Origin: Gemmatimonadales bacterium
Lineage (GTDB): Bacteria > Gemmatimonadota > Gemmatimonadetes > Longimicrobiales > Gaopeijiaceae
NCBI GenBank assembly: GCA_020344755.1
Contig: CP070829.1
Span: 327,323 to 391,322, forward strand
DNA length: 64,000 nucleotides
Direction of reading: 5' to 3'
Part shown: in pieces, positions 1-8,914 of the stretch
Numbering within the stretch: position 1 is the first letter of the stretch
Layout: every line of letters starts with the position of its first letter
Notes under the pieces: model-generated
Databases searched by the model: none
The model's input: the letters and a program-made list of their open reading frames with translations, nothing else
Told to the model about the DNA's origin: nothing
Position numbers and translations under genes: made by a program

Positions 1-1266
1 GTTGTGGAGCTGCCAGAGCCGGGCGCGCTCGGGTTGGAGCACCGGGCCTTCGTGATCGGTCTGCGGCGCTCCGTCCGCCTCTCGTTGGGACACGAACAGC
101 GCCATCTGACCGGCTCCCTCCTCACCGCGAGGCCCCGACCTCCCGGCCCCTCCCGCCCCGTCCGGAACGTCCCGCCATGGAGAACCCGGCTCCCCGACCC
201 TCGTGCGCGTCGGACCTCCAGGGGCGGTGAAGGTCGCGCTGCTCTCCTCCCGGGAAAGGGCCGAACGGACCGCCTCTTCCACCAGGCTCTCGACCCCGTC
301 CTGGTCCCGGAAGCGGACCTCCGCCTTCGCGGGGTGGACGTTCACGTCCACGGCTCCCTCCGGTACCTCCAGGTACAGCACGTACCAGGGGCGCGAACCG
401 TATGGGATGGTGGTCCGGTAGCCCCGGTCCACGGCCCGCTGGAGCTTGGAGTCGCGGAACGGGCGCCCGTTCACGAACAGGTAGCCCCTCCGGAGACCCG
501 GCTGCGCCGCATCGGGTCGCTGGGCCAGGCCGGAAAGCCCGTAGGCCACACCGGGCCGGGAGACGCTCGCGGGCCCCGCGGCCGGGTCCCCCACGGCGAC
601 CATGCTGGAGGCGGCCTCGTCCCCCCACAACCGGGCCACCCGCTCGCCCAGGTCCCGGGAGGAAGGAAGATCCAGGATCGCGCGGTCGTCCGAGAAGAGC
701 TCGATCCGGACTCCCGGGTTGGCCAGGGCCAGCGTGGTGACGACTTCGCCGATGGCACGGGTCTCGGCACTCACACTCTTCATGAAGGCGCTCCGGGCCG
801 GAGCGTTGAAGAACAGGCCCTTCACCTCCACCGTGGTGCCGCGCCGACGCGGGAAGTCCGTCACCTCGAGGATCCGTCCCCCCGTGCTCCGGAGAAGCGT
901 CCCCACCTCCCCCATCCCGTCGTGGGTTTCCAGGTTCAACCGTGAGACCGCTGCGATGGACGGAAGCGCCTCACCTCGAAAGCCGAAGCTCCGCACCGTC
1001 TTGAGATCCCCCGCAGTCCGTATCTTGCTGGTGGCGTGGCGATCGAGGGCCAGGAGAGCGTCTTCCCGCCCCATCCCCTGGCCATCGTCCGTTACACGGA
1101 TCCGTCTCTTGCCTCCGCGCTCGATCCGGACCTCCACGGAGGTGGCACCGGCATCCAGGGCATTCTCCACCAATTCGCGGACCACCGAGGCAGGCCGCTC
1201 CACCACCTCCCCAGCCGCGATCTGGTTCGCCACATCGTCCGGGAGGACCTGGATCCGACGACTCAC
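1..1266 (-). CDS. mutL: DNA mismatch repair protein MutL, C-terminus cut by window edge
   Basis: MutL is the ATP-driven matchmaker of mismatch repair, linking MutS-bound mismatches to strand incision. The 422 visible codons show the GHKL ATPase signatures in order: IAAGEVVERP near residue 16, the ENALDAGA helix, DDGQGM, ATSKI and GFRGEAL. The transducer region follows with FVNGRP and VDVNVHPAK. The last residues, LWQLHN, match the usual start of the MutL dimerisation domain, so the gene continues past base 1 in frame. The start is a GTG that overlaps the tatD stop by four bases (GTGA), which argues for translational coupling. Whether the C-terminal endonuclease motif is present cannot be seen. 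Confidence 0.95.
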   Translation of the reverse strand, partial: MSRRIQVLPDDVANQIAAGEVVERPASVVRELVENALDAGATSVEVRIERGGKRRIRVTDDGQGMGREDALLALDRHATSKIRTAGDLKTVRSFGFRGEALPSIAAVSRLNLETHDGMGEVGTLLRSTGGRILEVTDFPRRRGTTVEVKGLFFNAPARSAFMKSVSAETRAIGEVVTTLALANPGVRIELFSDDRAILDLPSSRDLGERVARLWGDEAASSMVAVGDPAAGPASVSRPGVAYGLSGLAQRPDAAQPGLRRGYLFVNGRPFRDSKLQRAVDRGYRTTIPYGSRPWYVLYLEVPEGAVDVNVHPAKAEVRFRDQDGVESLVEEAVRSALSREESSATFTAPGGPTRTRVGEPGSPWRDVPDGAGGAGRSGPRGEEGAGQMALFVSQREADGAPQTDHEGPVLQPERARLWQLHN

Positions 1267-2042
1267 GCCGCTCCTCCCGTGGGCTCGAGCCCGTAGAAGG
1301 CCCGCGCGTTCTCCGTGACCCGCCGGGAGAACTCACCTGGATCCTCGCCTCGGATCTCCGCCACACGCCTCGACGTCAGGGTGACGAAGGCCGGCTCGTT
1401 CCGGTGCCCCCGGTGGGGGACCGGCGCAAGGTAGGGTGCGTCGGTCTCCACCAGGATCCGTTCCTCGGGGACCCGCCGGACCTGATCCATTCCATCGAAT
1501 CGGCTGAAGGTGACGATCCCCGAGAACGAGACGTACCACCCCGCCTCCAGACCCGCGTCCAGCAGCTCGTCTCCACCGGTGAAGCAGTGGAGCACCCCCC
1601 GGATTCCCGGAGGCAGGCCCCGCAGGACCGAGCACATCTCGGAGTCCGCGGAACGGGAATGAATCACCAGGGGCAGATCATACCGTTCCGCGAGCGCCAC
1701 CTGACGCTCCAGGACCTCCACCTGCGACGCCCGGGGGGCGAAGTCATAGTGGAAGTCCAGTCCGCATTCGCCCACGGCCACCACCCGGGGGTGGGTCAGG
1801 AGTTCGCCGACCTCCAGGTCCCACCCTTTCCGCGCTTCACCCGCCTCGTGGGGGTGGAGGCCCGCGGTACACCATACGCGGGGGTCCGCTTCGGCCAGCC
1901 GGAGGGCGTTCCGGGCATCGTCCGGCGTCGACGAGATGGCCACCACGCCCTGCACGCCGGCGCTCCACGCACGACGGAGGACTTCCTGGCGATCCTCGTC
2001 GAAAGCGTCGGAAGTGATGTGGCAGTGGCTGTCGAAGGACAT
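1263..2042 (-). CDS. tatD: TatD-family metal-dependent DNase
   Basis: This is a 259-residue metal-dependent hydrolase of the TatD type, known as a 3'-5' exonuclease or deoxyribonuclease acting in DNA repair and turnover. The TIM-barrel metal ligands are visible: HCH at residues 6-8, the GECGLDF strand with its glutamate, VIHSR, LHCFTG and the terminal ETDAPYLAP. Length is normal for the family. It lies 76 bases after secF and its stop overlaps the mutL start, so tatD and mutL are probably co-transcribed as two DNA-maintenance genes. Confidence 0.93.
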   Translation of the reverse strand: MSFDSHCHITSDAFDEDRQEVLRRAWSAGVQGVVAISSTPDDARNALRLAEADPRVWCTAGLHPHEAGEARKGWDLEVGELLTHPRVVAVGECGLDFHYDFAPRASQVEVLERQVALAERYDLPLVIHSRSADSEMCSVLRGLPPGIRGVLHCFTGGDELLDAGLEAGWYVSFSGIVTFSRFDGMDQVRRVPEERILVETDAPYLAPVPHRGHRNEPAFVTLTSRRVAEIRGEDPGEFSRRVTENARAFYGLEPTGGAA

Positions 2043-2074
2043 CCGGAACGGCGGGGGATTACAGGCGGGATGCG

Positions 2075-2105
2075 CAGAGGGCCCGGCGGGGTGCCGAGCC
2101 CTCTG
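2075..2105 (-). terminator. Hairpin between secF and tatD
   Basis: The 8-base arms CAGAGGGC (2075-2082) and GCCCTCTG (2098-2105) pair perfectly. An inner CGGC/GCCG extension follows after one mismatch. It sits just downstream of the secF stop. No T-run follows on the minus strand, so it may be a partial or Rho-assisted terminator, or a processing hairpin. Confidence 0.4.
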
Positions 2106-2118
2106 GTATCGCCCGGAC

Positions 2119-3072
2119 TCAGACCGGGACCGCGTCGGCCGCCTTGTGGAGCTTCTTCTTCTTGCTGCGGTCCCTCATCCGCTTCTCGATCTCCAGAAGC
2201 GCCGGAGACGCCACGAAGATGGAAGAGTACGTCCCGATGACCACACCCAGGATCAGCACCAGCGAGAAATCCCGAATGACCGCCGGTCCCAGGATCAGGA
2301 GCGCCATGAGCACCGCAAGCGTCGTTCCGGAGGTCAGGACCGTGCGTGGAAGCGTCTCGTTGATGGAGCGGTTCACCAACTCGGCCTGGTCCTGCTTCCG
2401 AGCGCCCTTCTTCCCGAGGTTCTCACGGATGCGGTCGAACACCACGATGGTGTCGTTCAGCGAGTACCCCACGATCGTCAGGATCGCCGCCACCGTAGGA
2501 AGCATGATCTCCACCCGGAAGACAGCCAGGAAGCCCAGGGTGATGAGGATATCGTGCAAGGTGGCGATCACCGCTGCCATCCCGAAGCGAAGCTCGAAAC
2601 GGATCGCCAGGTAGATGAGGGTCAGGACGAAGGAGAAGAGGATCGCCAGCGCCGCCTTGCTCTGGAGCTCCGACCCGATCTTGGGCCCCACCAGTTCCGT
2701 TCGCGAGACCTCGTAGGTCGGCCCGAAGGCCTGGGTCAGCTGGGTCTCGATCCCGGTCCGGACCTCGTCGATGGTGGCATCGGAGAGCTGGGCACGGATC
2801 ACGAACTCGTTCTCACCGCTGAACCGAGTGACCTCGGGGCCCGAGACGCCGCCCAGGGCGGAGCGGACATCCTGCACGGTGACGTCGTCCTCGAAGTGGA
2901 CCTGCACCAGGGATCCCCCGGTGAAGTCCACTCCGTAGTTCTGCCAGTTGCCGATGGCGAAGACGTTGAAGACCATGCCAGCGATTCCGGCGAGAATCAC
3001 GATGGCAGAGATGACATACGCCGTCCGGCGCTTCTCGATGAAGTGGTAGCTGGCGTGGTTGAATAGACGCAT
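2119..3072 (-). CDS. secF: Protein translocase subunit SecF
   Basis: SecF is the membrane partner of SecD. The pair uses the proton gradient to pull preproteins out of the SecYEG channel on the periplasmic side. The 317-residue product has an N-terminal membrane segment, the VDFTGG motif near residue 49, a periplasmic domain, then five membrane segments including GYSLNDTIVVFDRIREN near residue 203, the family hallmark. The C-terminal tail is lysine-rich. It follows secD by seven bases in the standard secD-secF order. Confidence 0.97.
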   Translation of the reverse strand: MRLFNHASYHFIEKRRTAYVISAIVILAGIAGMVFNVFAIGNWQNYGVDFTGGSLVQVHFEDDVTVQDVRSALGGVSGPEVTRFSGENEFVIRAQLSDATIDEVRTGIETQLTQAFGPTYEVSRTELVGPKIGSELQSKAALAILFSFVLTLIYLAIRFELRFGMAAVIATLHDILITLGFLAVFRVEIMLPTVAAILTIVGYSLNDTIVVFDRIRENLGKKGARKQDQAELVNRSINETLPRTVLTSGTTLAVLMALLILGPAVIRDFSLVLILGVVIGTYSSIFVASPALLEIEKRMRDRSKKKKLHKAADAVPV

Positions 3073-3079
3073 GGTGCCT

Positions 3080-4738
3080 CTAGATGCTGATGGGATCCGA
3101 GGCCTTCTTGCCCTGCAGGTAGAGCAGGAAGAAGGTCCGGGTCACGTAGAGCGCGGAGACGAACGAGGCCACGATTCCGATGGACAGCGTCACCGCGAAT
3201 CCACGAACCGGGCCCGTCCCGAACTGGAAGAGGATCAGGGCCGTGATGAGGGTCGTGAGGTTGGCGTCGACGATGGCCGAGAGGGCGTGTCCGAAGCCTT
3301 CGTCCACCGCCGTTCGGGTGGCCCGCCCCGCCTCCAGTTCCTCTCGGATCCGCTCGAAGATGAGCACGTTGGCGTCCACCGCCATTCCCACCGACAGGAT
3401 CAGTCCGGCAATCCCGGGAAGGGTGAGTGTCGCGTTGAACGCCGCGAGCCCACCCAGGATGATGACCACGTAGACCATGAGGGCGCCCACGGCCAGGACG
3501 CCAGCCATCCGGTAGTACCCGATCATGATGAACAGGACCAGGATGACGCCCACCAGGCCGGCGGTCTCACCCTGTTCGATGGAGCCGGCTCCCAGTGACG
3601 GTCCCACGGTCCGCTCCTCCATGATGCGCAGAGGCGCCGGGAGGGCACCGGCTCGGAGGACCAGGGCCAGGTCGTTGGCCTCCTCCATGGGTGCGCCGGT
3701 GAGGTCGATCTGGCCCGACGCTCCGATCCGATCACGGATCACCGGCGCGCTCATGACCTCCCCGTCCAGGACGATGGCCAGGAAGTCTCCCACGTGCTGG
3801 CCCGTGAACCGGGCGAAGTCCCTGCCGCCCCGGCGATCCAGCTCGAAGCGGACCTGGGGGGTGTTGTACTGAGGATCCCTCGCGGCCTGCGCGGTCTCCA
3901 GCGACTCCCCGGTGAGGAATGCCTCGTCCTCCAGGACGTACAGCCGCCGATAGGTGCGGGCGCCCTGACCCACGAGCTCCGCACCCCAGTGCAATTCGAC
4001 GTTGCGGGGGAGTGTCCGCCGGACCTCCGGCATGGCCAGGAAGAGCTCCGCCTGGGGCATGTCTTCCACCGCGACCAGGTAGATGCCCTCGCCGTCTCCC
4101 TGCAGGAGAAGCGAGGTGAAAGGCCTCAGGTTCGCCTCTGGCTCTTCCTGGTCCTGGGCCCCGGCGGAGTCTGCCGCAGCCTCCGTGGTGTCCCCACCGA
4201 AGAGCAGGGCCGCCACATCGTCGGTCTGGTCAGGTGCCTCGACGGCCCTCCCCAGCACCTGCAGAGAGTCCACTCCGACCGCCGCGACGATCGCCCGGTC
4301 CATCCGAGCCAGTGCGGACTGGAGCTCCGACGTGGGGAGAACCAGCTTGAACTCGAGGAACGCCGCCTGCTGAACGATGTCCCGAGCCCGCTGCTGGTCG
4401 GAGATTCCCGCCAACTCGACGATCAAGCGCTCGGAGCCCGACTTCTGGATGAGAGGCTCCTCGACTCCCAGCTCGTCGATGCGGGTCCGGATGACCCGTT
4501 CCACCCGGTCGATGGCGTCGGCCCGAGCCTCCGGCGTCATCGTCCCGAGGGAGTCGTCCACCTCCAGCACCAGGTGCATCCCGCCCTGGAGATCCAGGCC
4601 GAGCTTGATCGGCGACTGGACACAACCCGCGTCCTCACCCCGGTTGCACGACTCCTGGTAGTGATCGTAGAGCTGCCAGGCGCATACGACGATCAGCGCC
4701 AGCGTGGTGATGATGCGGCCGCGCACCGTTTTGAACAT
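3080..4738 (-). CDS. secD: Protein translocase subunit SecD
   Basis: This is the large SecDF subunit, 552 residues. It shows an N-terminal membrane anchor, LGLDLQGGMHLVLEV near residue 46, a long periplasmic P1 region, and a C-terminal block of membrane helices. That block contains GMAVDANVLIFERIREE from about residue 451, where the proton-relay aspartate sits. The periplasmic part carries an acidic insert rich in D, E and A around residues 175-200, which varies between lineages. It heads the secD-secF unit. The 224 bases upstream hold a perfect TTGACA box. Confidence 0.97.
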   Translation of the reverse strand: MFKTVRGRIITTLALIVVCAWQLYDHYQESCNRGEDAGCVQSPIKLGLDLQGGMHLVLEVDDSLGTMTPEARADAIDRVERVIRTRIDELGVEEPLIQKSGSERLIVELAGISDQQRARDIVQQAAFLEFKLVLPTSELQSALARMDRAIVAAVGVDSLQVLGRAVEAPDQTDDVAALLFGGDTTEAAADSAGAQDQEEPEANLRPFTSLLLQGDGEGIYLVAVEDMPQAELFLAMPEVRRTLPRNVELHWGAELVGQGARTYRRLYVLEDEAFLTGESLETAQAARDPQYNTPQVRFELDRRGGRDFARFTGQHVGDFLAIVLDGEVMSAPVIRDRIGASGQIDLTGAPMEEANDLALVLRAGALPAPLRIMEERTVGPSLGAGSIEQGETAGLVGVILVLFIMIGYYRMAGVLAVGALMVYVVIILGGLAAFNATLTLPGIAGLILSVGMAVDANVLIFERIREELEAGRATRTAVDEGFGHALSAIVDANLTTLITALILFQFGTGPVRGFAVTLSIGIVASFVSALYVTRTFFLLYLQGKKASDPISI

Positions 4739-4764
4739 GAACCCGCTTTCCCTCGTCGACTGGT

Positions 4765-4800
4765 AAAAAAAGCCCGGACGACCCCGGAGAGCCGCCCGTG
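4765..4800 (-). terminator. T7 run after GC-rich dyad in the secD leader
   Basis: On the minus strand a run of seven T (4771-4765) follows a GC-rich stretch with short CCGG self-complementary arms. It lies between the PilB-type gene and secD, 27 bases before the secD start. It could end transcription arriving from the upstream unit or act as a leader attenuator. The stem is short, so the call is tentative. Confidence 0.3.
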
Positions 4801-4858
4801 ATGATTAGCCCATCATCCCCCGATCGAGCCTGAAGAGTAGCCCGCCGTGAACAGCCTC

Positions 4859-4889
4859 TTAACCTGACGGACCCACCCGGGGGTGTCAA
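4859..4889 (-). promoter_or_regulatory. Possible secDF promoter
   Basis: On the minus strand a consensus TTGACA (4889-4884) lies about 145 bases before the secD ATG. About 18-19 bases further on is only a weak -10 candidate (AGGTTA or GGTTAA). The -35 box is perfect but the -10 box is poor, so this is a suggestion only. Confidence 0.25.
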
Positions 4890-4962
4890 TCGATCTCGCC
4901 GGCCCGATTTCCCTACCCCGCCCGCCTCGGAAAGAGCCCACGGGAGGTGATCGGAGATGGAC

Positions 4963-7053
4963 TCACACGGCCCTGCGGAGGACGGCCCGGACCCGCGCCA
5001 TGAGCCGCGTCGAATCCGTCGCCTTGGTCACGTAGTCGTCCGCCCCGGCGTCCAGGAGGGCGGCCTCGTCTTCGTCGGTCCCCGTGCCCGTGTGGATGAG
5101 GACCGGGAGAGCCGCCGTGGTGACCGACCCCCGGATGTGGGTCAGGACTTCCCGGCCTTCCATCCCGGGCATCTCCAGATCCAGAATGACCAGTGAGTAC
5201 GATGGATCGCGCTTGAGCACGTCCAGGGCCTCGAGGCCATCCACCGCCTCATCCACCTCGAAGCCGTCTCTTTCGAGGAGAGAGCGGGAGAGGAGGCGGG
5301 CGTCCGCGTCGTCGTCCACCACCAGGGCCCGGGGTGGGCCTTCACTCTTCTCCTCCGGCTCCTCTTCGAGGGCCTGGCCCAGCACGCGCTCCGCCTCCAC
5401 AAGCGTGGTCTTTCCCGCGGAAACGTGCTCCAGGGCCACCTCGTGCATGGTTCGCATCCCACCCTGCTCCGCCACCCGTGAAAGGGTGGCGTGTCCCTTC
5501 CTCTGCTCCACCGCCGCCTGGAAACGCGGACCCGCCGCCATGACCTCCACGACCGGTAGCCGGCCCCGGTAACCCGTGAAGCCGCACTCCTGGCACCCCA
5601 CGGCCCGGACCACCGGCTCCATTCCGTGGCGCTCGGTCAGCCGCTGCTCCTCGGGAGTGAGCTGGCCTCGAACCGACTCGGCGCAGGCAGAGCACACCCG
5701 CCGCATGAGCCGCTGCGCCAGCGCGCCCCGGAGCGTCTGGGCGATGGTTCCGAAGGGGAGGCCCATGTCGGCCAGCCGCGCCACCGCCGCCACCGCGTCG
5801 TTGGCATGGACCGTCGCCAGTACGAGGTGACCCGTCATGGCGGCCTGGGCGGCCACCTCCGCCGTCTCACGGTCCCGGATCTCCCCCACCAGGATCACGT
5901 CCGGATCCTGGCGAAGGATGGCCCGGAGGGCCGATCCGAAGGTCACGCCCTGCCGGGTCTCCACCTGGGTCTGGGTGATGGCCGGGAGGTCGTACTCGAT
6001 GGGGTCTTCCACCGTCATGATGTTGATCTGACCGTCGGCCATCTCGCGAAGCGCGCCGTACAGCGTCGTGGTCTTTCCGGAGCCCGTGGGACCGGTGATC
6101 ACCACGATCCCATCCCGGTGCGTAAGGAGCCCCCGAAGCCGGTCCAACTCCACCTTCGGGAGGTCCAGGTCGTCCAGTGTCAGGCCCGCACTCGAGTCCA
6201 GTACACGGATCACGCACTTCTCGGATCCCGCGGCGGGGAGTGTGGAGACCCGGAGGTCGTAGTGCAGACTCCGAATCCGGACCCGGGCCTTTCCGTCCTG
6301 CGGGCGAAGGCGGTCCGCGATGTCCAGCTTGGAGAGAATCTTGATCCGGGATATGACCCGGTTCAGCGCCGACATGGGCAGATCCATGTGCTTGCGCAAC
6401 ACCCCGTCCACCCGATACCGGACCGCGCCGCCATTCCTTCCCGGCTCGATGTGGATGTCGCTGGCTCCCTGGGCGATGCCGTCGGAGATGATGAGGTTCG
6501 TGAGCCGTATCACCGGAGTGGCGTCGGCATCGCTCTCCGACACCTCCTCCGGGCCCATCTCCTCAACCAGGGAGACGGCGTCGGCCCCCACCTCCCCGTC
6601 GTCCAGCGACCCCAGGAGCGACTCCACCTGTCGGCTCGGCGAGAACCGGCCGTCCAGGGCTTCCTGGATGGCCGACGGTGACGCCACCTGGAAGACCGCT
6701 GTTCGGCCCGAGCTGAACCCCACGGCGCGCTCCATCTCCACGTCGGTGGGATCGCAGGTGGCCACCACCAGCTGCCGATCCTCCTGGAGCATCGGGAAGA
6801 CGTGGTACTTCCGGGACATGGCCTCGGGAAGGGCCAGGGCGGCGTTGGGGTCGGCCAGGCGGAAGTCCGCCGCCTGGAGCCGGTAGTAGTCCGCCACCCG
6901 ACGGGCCAACTCGTCCTCCGAGATCCCGAAGGCCCTGGACACCACCGGCCACGCATCTCGTATGGCGGTGTCCGCCGGCACCTCCACGGAGACCCCGGGG
7001 GCGATGCCCGCCCGCTCCACGACCCGAACCAGCCAGTGCGGTGGTCGGGTCAT
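4963..7053 (-). CDS. PilB/GspE-type secretion ATPase fused to a C-terminal receiver domain
   Basis: This 696-residue hexameric-type ATPase should energise a type IV pilus or type II secretion assembly at the inner membrane. Domains: a GspE N-terminal domain (about 1-165), then the catalytic core with Walker A GPTGSGKT at 321-328, an Asp box (TVEDPIEY), Walker B DVILVGEIRD near 385-394 and a His box (ATVHAND). A tetracysteine zinc site follows at C454, C457, C487 and C490. From residue 575 an extra CheY-like receiver begins, with acidic residues in VVDDD, phosphoacceptor D625 in LVILDLEMPG and the conserved lysine K677 in YVTK. A receiver at this end is unusual for PilB or GspE. The ATG overlaps the stop of the receiver-GGDEF gene by four bases. 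No other pilus gene is nearby. Confidence 0.9.
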   Translation of the reverse strand: MTRPPHWLVRVVERAGIAPGVSVEVPADTAIRDAWPVVSRAFGISEDELARRVADYYRLQAADFRLADPNAALALPEAMSRKYHVFPMLQEDRQLVVATCDPTDVEMERAVGFSSGRTAVFQVASPSAIQEALDGRFSPSRQVESLLGSLDDGEVGADAVSLVEEMGPEEVSESDADATPVIRLTNLIISDGIAQGASDIHIEPGRNGGAVRYRVDGVLRKHMDLPMSALNRVISRIKILSKLDIADRLRPQDGKARVRIRSLHYDLRVSTLPAAGSEKCVIRVLDSSAGLTLDDLDLPKVELDRLRGLLTHRDGIVVITGPTGSGKTTTLYGALREMADGQINIMTVEDPIEYDLPAITQTQVETRQGVTFGSALRAILRQDPDVILVGEIRDRETAEVAAQAAMTGHLVLATVHANDAVAAVARLADMGLPFGTIAQTLRGALAQRLMRRVCSACAESVRGQLTPEEQRLTERHGMEPVVRAVGCQECGFTGYRGRLPVVEVMAAGPRFQAAVEQRKGHATLSRVAEQGGMRTMHEVALEHVSAGKTTLVEAERVLGQALEEEPEEKSEGPPRALVVDDDADARLLSRSLLERDGFEVDEAVDGLEALDVLKRDPSYSLVILDLEMPGMEGREVLTHIRGSVTTAALPVLIHTGTGTDEDEAALLDAGADDYVTKATDSTRLMARVRAVLRRAV

Positions 7054-7943
7054 GGCAGCACAGCCTTACGCTTGGCTCGCTTTTCCTCGTACATGGCCGA
7101 GTCGGCCCGGGCGAGGAGATCGTCCAGGCGCACCACGGCGGATCCATCGTACCTCGTGGCCCCGATGCTCACCGACAGGCGGTAGGGATCACGGGAATTG
7201 CGATTGAAGCCGTCCACGGCCCGCTTCACCCTCCGGACGAACACCTCCAGCGGCTCCGCCGCAGCCTCCGGGGCGAGGACCGCGAACGCGTCGCCCCCGA
7301 GCCGGGCCATGAGGTCCGAGCTCCGAAAGCAGGCGCGCAGGATCTCCGCCAGCCGCAGGAGCGCCCGGTCCCCCACGTGGTGGCCCAGGGTGTCATTGAT
7401 GGTCTTGAAGCGATCCACGTCCAGGTAGATGAGGGCCACACCCTTCCCGGACCGGCGAGCGAGCTTCAGGTAGTGCTCACCCAGGTCGCCGAAGCCCCGC
7501 CGGTTGTAGAGCCCGGTGAGGTCGTCGATGAGCGACAGCGAACGCAGCGCTGTAAGGAGACGATGGCGCTCGATGGCATAGCGGAGCGACCGCACCAGGA
7601 GTCCCTCCGTGACGTCTTTCCGAACCAGATAGTCCTGGGCTCCCCCCTGCACGCTGGCCAGCGCCATCTCGTCGTCTTCCTGCGAGGTCAGGACGACGAT
7701 GGGCACGCCGGGGGAGAAGGCGAAGGTCCGTTCGAACGTCACCAGGCCCTGGCTGTCGGGGAGGTCGAGGTTGAGCATCACCACGTCCACACCCCCGCGC
7801 GTGATGTGCTCGAGGCCGACGGCAAGCTCGCCGGCATGAACCGTCTCGAAGTCACCGTGGGCCGACTCGAGAACGCCGCTGATCTCCCGGGCGGATTCCT
7901 GATCGGGCTCCACCAGGAGCACTCGAATGGGTCGCTTGCTCAA
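7050..7943 (-). CDS. Receiver-GGDEF protein with degenerate phosphorylation and cyclase sites
   Basis: This 297-residue two-domain signalling protein has a receiver (about 6-125) and a GGDEF domain (about 135-295). In the receiver, the phosphoacceptor position in the usual LLDLxLPDS motif is asparagine (N58, MLNLDLPDS), and the conserved lysine of YLVK is arginine (YLVRK). The GGDEF domain keeps the LDVDRFKTIND metal and base region, but the signature reads GGDAF (216-220), losing the catalytic glutamate. An inhibitory-site motif RSSD lies exactly five residues before it (207-210). So it may bind c-di-GMP rather than make it. It starts with TTG at 7943 with no clear Shine-Dalgarno, so the start is less sure. 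It is coupled to the PilB-receiver gene, the obvious target. Confidence 0.88.
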   Translation of the reverse strand: MSKRPIRVLLVEPDQESAREISGVLESAHGDFETVHAGELAVGLEHITRGGVDVVMLNLDLPDSQGLVTFERTFAFSPGVPIVVLTSQEDDEMALASVQGGAQDYLVRKDVTEGLLVRSLRYAIERHRLLTALRSLSLIDDLTGLYNRRGFGDLGEHYLKLARRSGKGVALIYLDVDRFKTINDTLGHHVGDRALLRLAEILRACFRSSDLMARLGGDAFAVLAPEAAAEPLEVFVRRVKRAVDGFNRNSRDPYRLSVSIGATRYDGSAVVRLDDLLARADSAMYEEKRAKRKAVLP

Positions 7944-8118
7944 CTGGGACGGGCAGGAGGTGGTCGACGTTGGGGTTCGCTGACGTCGGGGAAGCTACCC
8001 ACATGCCCGGGGGCCCGCCACCTTCGATAAACGGATGGCGGCCCCTGGCATTCTCCAGGGCACCGCCGTCCCCCCTGCGACCGCAGGTCCTGAAAGCGAG
8101 CTTTCCGGAGAGAGCTCG

Positions 8119-8913
8119 TCATTTCCCTCCGCGACCGAGGATCAGCGAGGCCAGGAAATCCGCCACCTCCGGCTCATCGCGCTGTGCCAACCAGAACAGC
8201 GCTGCCCTTCGGGTCTCTGCGTGCGGTGCATCGGTGGCCAGCTCCATGAGGACCTCCTTGGCCCGCCCTCCCCCGTGTTGTGACAGGGCGAATACCGCCG
8301 CCTCCCGCACCGACCCCTCTCCGTCCTCCCGGGCCACCTCGGAGAGGGGTGCCACGACCTGCTCCGCCGCCAACTGCCCGGCCCAGAAGAGCGCGGACCG
8401 CCGAACATCCGCGGGCAACTCCCGGTCCCGGGCCGCACGGATGATCCCGGACGCCGGATCCGCTCCCCGTGGCAGGCGAGCGAGGAAGAATCCATGTTCC
8501 ACAACCTCCGGGTCCGTATCCCGGTAGGCCAGCGTGACAAGCAAGTCGGACGCCTCCACGGGGTCCACCATACCCAGGGACCGTGCGTCTTCCAGGGGGC
8601 GGACCCGGCGGGCCCGGAGGGAACGGATCATTCCGTCCCTCCGCTCGAGCTCGACCTGCAGCGGACCCGGTCCGCACGCGCCGTCGGTACGCCCATCCCA
8701 CCTCCAGTGGGAATCCTCCCGACCCTCCGCGTCGCGGATCCGGATGGCGTGGTCACAGACCTCGACCCCGTCCGAGACCGGCGCCTGGAATGTGACCCAG
8801 CCATCGCCTCCTGCGTCGATCCGACTCCCCAACGACTGCGCCTCTGCGGCTCCGGTGGTGGCGACGAACGAGAGCACGCCGAGCACCTTCCAGGCCCCGG
8901 ATCTCCGACGCAT
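8119..8913 (-). CDS. Exported HEAT-repeat protein, small
   Basis: This is a roughly 264-residue protein with an N-terminal signal peptide ending near AEA-QS. Its middle section has beta-rich sequence with a cysteine pair and a stretch of charged residues. The C-terminal third holds at least three HEAT-type helical repeats built on ALFWAGQ, AVFALSQ and ALFWLAQ. HEAT solenoids bind partner proteins; no enzyme motif is visible. I chose the ATG at 8913 because GGGGAGG sits about seven bases upstream. The GTG at 8922 would overlap the previous gene. It follows the larger HEAT gene directly and belongs to the same sigma/anti-sigma operon. Confidence 0.78.
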   Translation of the reverse strand: MRRRSGAWKVLGVLSFVATTGAAEAQSLGSRIDAGGDGWVTFQAPVSDGVEVCDHAIRIRDAEGREDSHWRWDGRTDGACGPGPLQVELERRDGMIRSLRARRVRPLEDARSLGMVDPVEASDLLVTLAYRDTDPEVVEHGFFLARLPRGADPASGIIRAARDRELPADVRRSALFWAGQLAAEQVVAPLSEVAREDGEGSVREAAVFALSQHGGGRAKEVLMELATDAPHAETRRAALFWLAQRDEPEVADFLASLILGRGGK

Positions 8914-8914
8914 C

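Noticed and set aside
4-945. Long plus-strand open frames opposite mutL
   Set aside because: They are antisense shadows of a high-GC gene; the minus strand shows clear MutL motifs.
4963-7053. MshE-type c-di-GMP binding in the ATPase N-domain
   Set aside because: The RLGxxL and following hydrophobic-glycine pattern of that motif is not present in residues 1-165.
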